The translations under genes were made by a program, and so were the position numbers. The notes beneath the pieces were generated by a model. It searched no databases. It saw only the letters and a list, made by a program, of their open reading frames with translations, and was not told where the DNA came from. Shown piece after piece: positions 39,301-44,752 of a stretch of DNA of 44,752 bases (positions are counted from its first letter, which is position 1; every line of letters starts with the position of its first letter). Source of the stretch: Myxococcales bacterium (lineage in GTDB: Bacteria > Myxococcota_A > Polyangia > Palsa-1104); NCBI GenBank assembly GCA_028287105.1, contig JAQBQH010000046.1, positions 1 through 44,752 of the forward strand, in the 5' to 3' direction.

Positions 39301-39427
39301 GCCCATGCCGGCCCTGACGGCGGTGCGCCGCCTCGCCGATGACGCGCAGCTGCGCGCGCTCTTGCGCTTCACCGTCTCCGATGAGCTGGCCGAGCTGCGC
39401 CGCGTCCTCGGCACCTCGATCGGCTGA
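33380..39427 (+). CDS. giant TPR protein B
   Basis: The product (2015 residues) starts at the ATG sharing one base with the stop of protein A. The N-terminus begins with DAELDDWASAIDEWDANL, a short acidic Trp-rich motif. Residues up to about 450 are Pro/Asp/Glu-rich and disordered, with a repeated short theme STRVAxxxEVDxLLAD (near 175 and 220). TPR-like units fill about 460-1720. The tail at about 1740-2015 (RHEKLPRSGHALRDVAN, FLLGRCFKMIQSHMAL, LLRFTVSDELAELRR) resembles the tail of protein A. No signal peptide or membrane helix. The two probably arose by duplication and may act together. Confidence 0.88.
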   Translation: MAEERKGGKPLDAELDDWASAIDEWDANLALPAVGAKGAAVDAKPVEKPVTAAETVAGTELEGEAAVEAKVRDRALTPAGVPIRADEPAPLDAPPPLDGVPGDTEEDPLMHLFDGDMELPEEAGQALGSLLGAEAEKARQAATAPPPEGKLELDPESPEAGLYEEADFGGGSTRVASVDEFDKLLADTAGVAQEQAAEAAEEEPAEEPASSSSRNDFGGQESTRVALAGEVDHLLADEADVEKDLPAPPPSGRFQTPTLPEPGSKLTSNRYVAPSSRFQSPPVPPQKPRQAPLPPDDLEVEMELGAAVEQAVSAPVDEDFYDDIVVETARDEAPTDKPRPPAPILAPPRAPAAARVEEQAAPTSGDDDDEGDLFDLPMTVETSPTVVEAGGSDPDRTPLPIPDAEQYGSPPPAAPVKPLEVGESRPLVATRIASREAPVPMLVVPEKSAPVVLETAYLRDQLAFYDTERLLSSSESPARVAQLAFAGGRVAEKLGDVGGAIERYEAALEAEPKHAHALRGLRRLRLADGKREPVLGMLDREIDQAAASEKRGLHAVRAELALALGDRDVARASYDAILQAQPDDLGALTGLCDLAASGGGDEMSAALTKLYEAIASTDAPTRAALLVERARLDEAAGRVREAVEHYREALGVDPSSAAAAWGLLRVAVRTPGIADDVETHAGLVALLPVGPLRQALERRLGLLRVRSGDVAGARPVLQAAAADGDRAALYDLAELERADGRLDEAVQALGRVIEVEPDVGRRADLLMTLGELSEKQGHTAQAAAAYQRAATEYPDDPRAARALERTQAAGGDKESALHRHLAAAQRSPARAPMELTYAARLLRELGRIDEALARLTAALTASPTLGPAIDLAVELHLSEQRADEAAAVLGRAADAADEPALAQAWRMRAARMLLRAGRAGDALAMVRPIVLSDAPRATRWLEQRILRAAEGQADALRDSLREEADTAEAAGDKPRAAALVYDLALLQLTDDEAIESLRRVLAIDPLNGAAAVEIAARLEPARRALELPIIYQARLQAADGRPEAVALGLRLGSSLLEDARDPAEAARAFAEASAKAPGYSPAREGLDRVARASDGTAAQLQALERELADADSPELRFAIDIALGERLERADQPDKAVERYRQALEARPNHPLGRQALERALQAAKNYSALADLALHDLKDAPDPQAKVAAYERLAFIDGELRGEPQSALLGWESIMEVDHAHHAAMRVLEKHYLEEQRWPELVALYEQMGLGASDPAFAVAVHIERARLRPKLTGTDHSATELAAAIDNDYRLALFKDRRCRPALRHVYARARAGHDLQQEADTAAALAEATPEDARTGAVMLTRSAEALVELDRADDARGRYQTAVERLPTHVPALIGLTDFALAKGDWTTASHAAERAGHALRDHGGKARLLLVAGALAQDRLEDPEERINRAQNLLRQSLVADPRSPEAFTRLERLLHDTRDFSALSELYQRRLDVETDGGKMTALHLMLARIARDELKDRDRARAELKAVLSQDPTHAEALQALADLQFEDGQWAEAAETLIKRARAEKSRGALKDIFFKLGIIYSEHLPDPKRAVASFTRVLQVTPDDIVALEHLSNLHLKEWEWKGALQATLRLASLERDQHKRIAHLHRVAKIYEEGFKDARHALAALRDALEIDPMYLTSIGELAKFFDRQSDVQSMRVHLDRTAARVRLKLDANPLEPEAYHALFKIFLWRRAPDRAAFSAGTLEWLGSSEADEKGMLARLTGRDNYPGSSLADPTLDETLFDARVPAGFRNLFRLLDEPLAKMFRADVKRLGVQRHEKLPRSGHALRDVANRIAADLGIRDFDLYVTAAHPTALVVELTDPLSIVIGNKVVEGAHEQELRFLLGRCFKMIQSHMALPMRLTPEDLGLLVGGIVRQFVPDFVPAGFEEAQIVAEAGRMSRIIPKKLHGELLPFALECASESLDLKQIGPSLVHTANRAGLLCCGLPMPALTAVRRLADDAQLRALLRFTVSDELAELRRVLGTSIG

Positions 39428-39565
39428 CCCGCCCAGCCGCGGACAGCTCGACCCGCCCGGCGGCCCGCTGGACTCGCCGCTGGAGTGGCCGGCCGACGCA
39501 CCAGCCAGGAGCTCCAAACTGCGGTCATTCGACCCCATGCGCCGCGACATTTCAGCTACTTGGCT

Positions 39566-40726
39566 ATGGTACGACCTTTGCTCACACCGGGCGTCGTGCG
39601 GCGCTACTCCATCCTCCTCGCGTTATCGGCGGCCGTCGGCTGTGGCCCGCGCCAGGGCACGCGTCTCGACCCGATCGCTCCCCAGACCGCCGTCGTCGGC
39701 GTGGAGCTCGGCGTCATGCTGCGCGCCGCCACCGCCGCGCACGTCGACTTCAACTTCGACTCCGATCTCGACATGGCCGGCCGCCGCGTCAAGCCGACCC
39801 TGACCACCTACGCCAACGGCGAGGCGATGTTCCGCTGGACGCCGCTCGCCAACGACCTCGGCGACCACAAGTTCCGCTTCATCGCCACCGTCGACGGCGT
39901 CCCCGCCGCCGAGCTGGTCTACATCACCGTCGTCTCCGGCGCCGATCCCATCTCGTTTCGCTCGCCGGTGGGCGAGGGCACGACGCTCGACCTCGCCCGC
40001 ACGCCCTGCGCGGTCATCCCGCTGCTCGTCGACGACACCAGCGCCACCGAGGTGCTGCTCGAGCCGGGCAGCGCCTGGAGCGACGGCGCCACCCTCGAGG
40101 CGCAGGGCCCGCTGTCGGGCCGCCTCCGCTTCTGCCCGACCAAGGCGCAGGCGATGGCGACCACGATCTTCCCGTTCTCGATCATCGCCAGCGACGCCGG
40201 CGGCGCGCGCGCCGAGAAGCGCTACACGATCGTCCTCGGCAAGCTGGCCCCGCCGGTGGTGCCGGCGCCCGATCCGACGCCGAATCCGACGCCGAATCCC
40301 ACGCCCAACCCGATGCCGGTCAACGTGTGCGACACGACGGCGCCGACCTTGATGCACACGCCGCACGCCGACCTCACCACCGTCGGCAATCCGCACCTCT
40401 ACGCGACCCTCACCGACAAGCACGGCATCTACGGCGCCGGCGTCTTCTGGTCGACGACCGCCCCGACCGATCCGAACAATCCCGATCTGTTCGCCATGAA
40501 CTATGAAGACATGGCGCTCCTGTCGGGCACCGTCACCGACGGCGATTGGGGCGCGACCATTCCGAGCCCCGTCATCAACTCGCCCGCCGGCACGACCGCC
40601 ACCATCTACTACGTTGTCGCGGTCACCGACGATGACGACGCGGTGGCCGGCTGCAGCTACCACGCGACCTTCGCGCCGACCAGGGGCGTCTACTCTTTCG
40701 TCATCAAGCGGGCCAACGGCGGATGA
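39566..40726 (+). CDS. lipoprotein with Ig/cadherin-like domains
   Basis: The product (386 residues from the ATG at 39566) has a signal peptide with lipobox AAVGC. Two beta-sandwich-like segments at about 35-130 and 130-230 (NGEAMFRWTPLANDLGDHKFRFIATVDG, quoted here only in shape: a cadherin/putative-Ig pattern) are followed by an eleven-residue-scale PTPN linker and a C-terminal beta-domain with CDTTAPT and TIYYVVAVTDDD. The 5' end is uncertain: TATGGT at 39565-39570 lies 7 nt before an in-frame TTG at 39578, which could be a leaderless start. Its stop overlaps the start of the metzincin gene (ATGA), so the two are coupled and probably act at the same surface. Confidence 0.75.
   Translation: MVRPLLTPGVVRRYSILLALSAAVGCGPRQGTRLDPIAPQTAVVGVELGVMLRAATAAHVDFNFDSDLDMAGRRVKPTLTTYANGEAMFRWTPLANDLGDHKFRFIATVDGVPAAELVYITVVSGADPISFRSPVGEGTTLDLARTPCAVIPLLVDDTSATEVLLEPGSAWSDGATLEAQGPLSGRLRFCPTKAQAMATTIFPFSIIASDAGGARAEKRYTIVLGKLAPPVVPAPDPTPNPTPNPTPNPMPVNVCDTTAPTLMHTPHADLTTVGNPHLYATLTDKHGIYGAGVFWSTTAPTDPNNPDLFAMNYEDMALLSGTVTDGDWGATIPSPVINSPAGTTATIYYVVAVTDDDDAVAGCSYHATFAPTRGVYSFVIKRANGG
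40274..40318 (+). repeat. Pro-Thr-Pro-Asn coding repeat
   Basis: The codons read P-T-P-N three times and then P-M-P. The first two copies are identical CCGACGCCGAAT units, and the third is diverged (CCCACGCCCAAC). It forms an extended spacer between the N-terminal and C-terminal domains of the 39566-40726 lipoprotein and could vary in copy number. Confidence 0.7.
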
Positions 40727-42729
40727 GCGCTCGCGCGCGAACCATGCGCCGCGCCTGGCTCCTCGCGCTCGTGGTCGGCGGCGGCTGCTCCTCGGCGCAG
40801 CTGCCCGGCCTCGACAACGGCATCGTCACGCCGCGCGTCGACGAGCTGCATCCGGCGATGGTATTGCCGTCGTCGCGCATCGATCTGGTCGGCAGCAACT
40901 TCGCCGATCCGGCGCGTGCCTCGACGCGCCTCGTCCTTATGGGCAGCTTCACTCCGACCGGCGGCGACACCACCGCCGTCTCCGTGCAGCTGGCCGCGCA
41001 AGCGATCGACGAGACCCACGCCTTCGCCGTCGCCACGGGCGCCTGGCACGAGAAATTCGGCCTGCCCGGCGCCTTCGACGGCACCGCCGTGGTGCAGTCG
41101 GTGAGCGCGCTCGACGGCAGCGTCCGCGAGTCGGCCGCCTCGCACGTCGCCTTTTCCGTCGCTGCCACGCTGTCGCCGACGCTCTCGTCGGTCACCGCCG
41201 GCCCCATTCACGTCAACGACGCCGTGATCTTGAAGGGCGACAACTTCCTCCTCGGCACCGGCGAAGGCGAGACCCGCGTCGTCGTCGACGGCTGCTTCAC
41301 GCCCGCCGGCGCCACCGTCGGTGCCGGCTGCGCGGGCGGCCTCGCGGTCAAGAACGTCGAGCTGCCGGCGCGACCGCTGCCCGACGCGGCGTGGGACCGC
41401 ACCCAGGTCGCCTTCGCCTTCACGCCCGCCATCGCCGGCATCAAGCCGGGCAGCTTCAGCGGCACCGTCGCCGTGCGCGACGTCTTCGCCGCCGGCGAGA
41501 CCAAGCCCGCCGGCACCCTGTCGCTCGCCGCCACGCTCAAGAAGCCCGAGGTCACCGCCGTCGCGCCGCTACAGGCGAGCCTCGGCCAGTACGTCGACAT
41601 CATGGGCGGCGGCTTCGTGGGTGACGCCGCCGACGAGGTCACGCTCCTGCACCTCGTCGGCACGTTCACGCCCGACCGCGGCACCACCGGCGCCAACGTC
41701 GACCTGACGCTGGTCCCGCACTTCAGCGCCGGCACCGAGCTGCGCTACGTCCTCGACGAAGCCGACGCGCTCGGCCGCCTCATCGACCTGCGCCACATCT
41801 CGGGCAAGTTCGTCGGCCAGGTCACGCCCATCGTGCGCAAAGGCAACGACGAGGTCGTCGGCGCCGCCAGCGACGCCACGCTCGCCATCCTACCGATGCG
41901 CCAGGTCGTCTACGTGCGCTTCCTGGCGTCGTACGTCGACTCCTTGCGTCTCTACGGCCTCGCCGCCGCCGACGCCGAGATCCGCAAGCGCATCCTCGCC
42001 GTCACCAAGCGCGACTACGCCGGCGTCAACGTCGAGTTCCGCGATAAGCCGCCCACCGACTTCGCGCTCTACTCGCAGGTCGACGTCGAAGGTCCCGATC
42101 CCAACGCGCTCGGCCTGCTCGGCTACGACAACACGCCCGGCAAGGACGTCGGCAATCAGCGTCTCTTCGACCGCATCGGCGGCGTCAACGCCACCACTCA
42201 GTCCGACGGCTTTCCCGGCTACGGCGGCATCTTCGCCGAGAACTTCCTCGGCTTCTCGGCGCATCCGTCGTCGCGCGTGATGCGGCTCGAGACCGACCCC
42301 AGCCACTTCGACGCCATCTTCGACGCCGTGCGCCCCGACACCGGCGCACCGGTCAGCTCCGGCGATCTGCGCGCCGGCTTCAGCGCGCTCCCCGACGCCG
42401 GCCCCTGCCTCGACAAATCGCGCAGCCGCGACCTCGAGGTCTCGTGCGCCATCTTCGTCCTCGGCAGCCTGGTCGGCACCACGCTCACGCACGAGGTCGG
42501 CCACAGCCTCGGCCTCGCCGATCCCACCGGCGAAGCGTTCCACGATCCCGGCGACGGTCCCAACCGCCTCATGGACTCGGGCGGGGCGCGTCCGTTCGAA
42601 GAGCGCGCCGAGCTCATGGGCATGGGACCGGCCGTCTTCTGCGACGCCGAGTACGATTACCTGAAGACCGTCCTCCCCGCCGCCGACGCCAAGCTCGGCG
42701 ACGCGATCCAGCGCCCCGACTGTAACTAG
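40723..42729 (+). CDS. lipoprotein with IPT/TIG-like domains and a metzincin-type protease domain
   Basis: The product (668 residues) has a signal peptide with lipobox VGGGC. Three repeated beta-units at about 35-390 have an IPT/TIG-like opening (GSNFAD, LKGDNFLLG, IMGGGFVG). The C-terminal part at about 400-668 carries HEVGHSLGLAD (His590, Glu591, His594, Gly597, Asp600) and a Met-turn RLMDSG (Met617). This is the HExxHxxGxx[H/D] arrangement of metzincins with Asp as the third ligand, as in snapalysin-type enzymes. It should be a surface-anchored zinc endopeptidase. The ATGA overlap with the preceding lipoprotein indicates coupled translation. Possible roles include digestion of prey or processing of surface proteins, which is inference. 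Confidence 0.85.
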   Translation: MSARARTMRRAWLLALVVGGGCSSAQLPGLDNGIVTPRVDELHPAMVLPSSRIDLVGSNFADPARASTRLVLMGSFTPTGGDTTAVSVQLAAQAIDETHAFAVATGAWHEKFGLPGAFDGTAVVQSVSALDGSVRESAASHVAFSVAATLSPTLSSVTAGPIHVNDAVILKGDNFLLGTGEGETRVVVDGCFTPAGATVGAGCAGGLAVKNVELPARPLPDAAWDRTQVAFAFTPAIAGIKPGSFSGTVAVRDVFAAGETKPAGTLSLAATLKKPEVTAVAPLQASLGQYVDIMGGGFVGDAADEVTLLHLVGTFTPDRGTTGANVDLTLVPHFSAGTELRYVLDEADALGRLIDLRHISGKFVGQVTPIVRKGNDEVVGAASDATLAILPMRQVVYVRFLASYVDSLRLYGLAAADAEIRKRILAVTKRDYAGVNVEFRDKPPTDFALYSQVDVEGPDPNALGLLGYDNTPGKDVGNQRLFDRIGGVNATTQSDGFPGYGGIFAENFLGFSAHPSSRVMRLETDPSHFDAIFDAVRPDTGAPVSSGDLRAGFSALPDAGPCLDKSRSRDLEVSCAIFVLGSLVGTTLTHEVGHSLGLADPTGEAFHDPGDGPNRLMDSGGARPFEERAELMGMGPAVFCDAEYDYLKTVLPAADAKLGDAIQRPDCN

Positions 42730-42764
42730 TGTTCAACCCGCCGCGCTGAGGTAAGCTGCGCGCC

Positions 42765-43148
42765 GTGAAGCTCTACGGTGCTCTCGATCTGGCGTTCGCC
42801 GCGCTCTACGCCTGGTTCGGTTTCGTGTTCACGCCCGGTCGCTCGTCCGCGTTCAACCTCGCGCTCGGCCTCGTCTGCGCGCTACTCGCGGCCGCCGGCG
42901 CCGGCCTCCTCGTCGGTGCGCGCTGGGGCCGCACGCTCGCCATCGCCGCCTGCGGGCTGCTCCTGGCCTTCTCCGCCGTCGTCATCGTGCTTCTGGTCGC
43001 GTCGAGCGCGTATCTACGCGGCATCTACGGCGCGCTCGGTCAGGGCATGGCGATCATGTCGCTGCTCGTCGCGGCGCTGATCGTCGAAGCGTTCGCGCTC
43101 CTGCCGCTGTTCCAGCTGCGCTTCATGCTCGGTCGCGCCCGTGCGTAA
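42765..43148 (+). CDS. four-helix integral membrane protein
   Basis: The product (127 residues) has four hydrophobic segments at about 5-23, 30-51, 55-78 and 88-115, and almost no soluble part. I recognise no family. The GTG start lies 7 nt after TAAGCT (42752-42757), and there is no Shine-Dalgarno sequence. The stop is inside the next gene (8-bp overlap), so it is cotranslated with the toroid-like protein, perhaps as its membrane partner. Confidence 0.72.
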   Translation: MKLYGALDLAFAALYAWFGFVFTPGRSSAFNLALGLVCALLAAAGAGLLVGARWGRTLAIAACGLLLAFSAVVIVLLVASSAYLRGIYGALGQGMAIMSLLVAALIVEAFALLPLFQLRFMLGRARA

Positions 43149-44752
43149 CGCGCTCGCCGGCTTCGGCGTGCTCTGCGTCGTCGTGTGGGTCTCCGTCTGG
43201 GCGACCTACCGACTGCCGTCGTCCGCGCCGCTGTCGCCCGCCGCCCGCGCCGCCCTGGTCGCGCGCGCCCGCAACGGCGAGCGCTTCGCCAGGCCCGAGC
43301 GCATCCGGCCCGGCGCCATCCTCGTCACCAACTACGCCGCCGGTCTTCCCGTCGACGGCGCGCCAACGCCGGCCTCCCGCATCAAGGTCGACGTCGTCAT
43401 GGCGCGCGCATCCATCGTGTCGCGATCGGACCTCGTCTTCGCGCTCTCGCTCGTCCCCGGCCTCGACGGCGTCGGGGTCGACGTCGGCGACCGTGAAGCC
43501 TACCTCTCGGCCGACGAGCTGATGCGCGCCGACGCGCTCGCCGCCGCACAGCCGCTGCAGGCGATGGAGTTCGAGCTGGGCGCCGACCGCGGCGCCATCG
43601 ACACGCTGCTGCGCAAACAGCTCGGGATGGAGGAGGGTGACTACGCGCGCCAGCCCCGGCGCTATTTCCGCTTTCGCACCGACGCCTTCATCGAATCGGC
43701 CGATCATCGCGGCGTCGTCCCGGTCTTGCGCGGCAACACGCCCGGCCCGACGCTGTCGAAGGAGTCGCTGCGCGCCGCCGCCGTCGCCGGCGGTCGCTAC
43801 CTCCTGCGCCATCTCTACGACGACGGCCGCTTCGGCTACGAGTACACGCCGGCCAAGGATCTCGACGAAGCCTACGGCCTCGACTACTCCCTGCCGCGCC
43901 ACGCCGGTGGCAGCTACTTCCTGGCGCAGCTCTACGGCGCCACCCACGACACCTCCTTCCGCGACGGCGCCGCGCGCGCGCTCCAGTTCCTCGCCCGGCG
44001 CCAGCCCGACGCCTGCGGCCGCATCGATCGCAGCTGCATCGCCAACAAAGAGGTGGTCAACGCCGATCTCGGCGCCGCCGCCATGTCGCTCCTCGCCGTG
44101 GTCGAGTTCGAAGCCGCGACCGGCACGCACGAGCACCTGACCTGGGCGCGCCGCCTGGCGCAGTTCCTCGTCTACATGCAGAAGCCCGACGGCGATTTCT
44201 GCCACCTCTTCGACTTCGGCCGCGACCGCCGCGACGAGAAGACCAAGATGCTCTACTACTCCGGCGAGGCCGCCTTCGCGCTCGCCAAGCTGACCGCGCT
44301 CATCGGTCCGTCCGATCCCGACTACAAGCGCTACGCCGGCGCGCTCGACCGCGGCCTCGACTACCTGACCGGCGCGCAGTACGCGACCCTGGCCGGACAG
44401 TTCTACTTCGGCGAGGACCACTGGACCTGCATGGCCGCCGACGCCGGCTGGGACGCGCTGCCGCCCGAGCATCGCGTGCGCTACGCGCGCTTCTGCGATC
44501 AGTTCGTCGCGTTCCTCCGGCGCACGCAGTTCACGCCGCGCGATGCCGCCGTCGCCGCGCAGCCGGACTTCGTCGGCGCCTACGGATTTTCGCCGCTGCT
44601 GCCGCCGCACGCGACGCCGGTCGGTAGCCGCTCGGAGACGACGGTCTCCAGCTATGCCATGATGCTGCGGCGCGGCACCGCCGGCAGTGACGAAGGTCGC
44701 GCCACGCTCGAGCAGATCCGCCTCGGCATGCAGTTCTTGCTCGATCACCAAA
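43141..44752 (+). CDS. membrane-anchored toroid-like (six-hairpin) protein, 3' end missing
   Basis: The open frame from a GTG at 43141 runs to the window end (537 residues seen). One N-terminal membrane helix at about 4-24 is followed by a mixed alpha/beta part at about 30-190 and, from about 215, by repeated helical hairpins (GGRYLLRHLY, GSYFLAQLYG, ARRLAQFLVYMQKPDGDF, KLTALIG). This pattern is that of alpha/alpha-toroid glycosidase-like or epimerase-like domains that act on polysaccharides. Catalytic residues cannot be assigned. It overlaps the preceding membrane protein by 8 bp. A role in surface polysaccharide processing is plausible but not shown. Confidence 0.75.
   Translation, partial: MRNALAGFGVLCVVVWVSVWATYRLPSSAPLSPAARAALVARARNGERFARPERIRPGAILVTNYAAGLPVDGAPTPASRIKVDVVMARASIVSRSDLVFALSLVPGLDGVGVDVGDREAYLSADELMRADALAAAQPLQAMEFELGADRGAIDTLLRKQLGMEEGDYARQPRRYFRFRTDAFIESADHRGVVPVLRGNTPGPTLSKESLRAAAVAGGRYLLRHLYDDGRFGYEYTPAKDLDEAYGLDYSLPRHAGGSYFLAQLYGATHDTSFRDGAARALQFLARRQPDACGRIDRSCIANKEVVNADLGAAAMSLLAVVEFEAATGTHEHLTWARRLAQFLVYMQKPDGDFCHLFDFGRDRRDEKTKMLYYSGEAAFALAKLTALIGPSDPDYKRYAGALDRGLDYLTGAQYATLAGQFYFGEDHWTCMAADAGWDALPPEHRVRYARFCDQFVAFLRRTQFTPRDAAVAAQPDFVGAYGFSPLLPPHATPVGSRSETTVSSYAMMLRRGTAGSDEGRATLEQIRLGMQFLLDHQ

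Overview
The window looks like a chromosomal segment of a GC-rich member of the Myxococcota or a related former deltaproteobacterial group. The signs are very high third-position GC, a PASTA-less Ser/Thr kinase with a PEGA-like tail, a PilZ protein, giant tetratricopeptide-repeat (TPR) proteins, and many lipoproteins whose lipobox is followed by an Asp/Pro-rich linker. I place the organism by this gene style only, because no rRNA gene is present. Coding density is very high. No gap exceeds about 170 bases, and I see no tRNA, rRNA, CRISPR array, insertion sequence or phage gene.

Bases 1-6235 hold envelope and signalling genes: a Cys-rich lipoprotein (111-656), a lipoprotein made of a tandem duplicated domain (730-1719), a possible GIDE-like protein (1846-2508), a TPR/membrane protein coupled to a lipoprotein (2591-3849), the kinase (3859-5871) and a small membrane protein (6044-6235). 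Bases 6311-11170 hold a VanW-domain protein, a 902-residue fusion of a degenerate M1-aminopeptidase-like region with an Omp85-like outer-membrane barrel, and a PilZ protein. Bases 11184-18263 hold asnS, a lectin-fold lipoprotein, leuS, a radical SAM protein of the SPL/PA0069 type and a DUF2911 protein.

Bases 18279-28084 contain histidine catabolism. hutU, hutI and an S9 peptidase are overlapping genes on the minus strand. hutH lies about 3 kb further on and is separated from them by a DUF4288-VOC fusion gene (plus strand) and a three-gene GMC-oxidoreductase operon. Together HutH, HutU and HutI convert histidine to formiminoglutamate; the last step is not in the window.

From 28191 to the end all genes are on the plus strand: two giant TPR proteins (about 1729 and 2015 residues) overlapping by TGATG, an Ig-like lipoprotein coupled by ATGA to a metzincin-type lipoprotein, a four-helix membrane protein, and a toroid-like protein cut by the window end.

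A recurrent feature is a -10-like hexamer placed only 6-8 nt before the start codon at about eleven genes. This implies leaderless or nearly leaderless mRNAs, beside a minority of genes with strong Shine-Dalgarno sequences. The most unusual protein is the pseudo-M1/Omp85-like fusion at 7918-10626.
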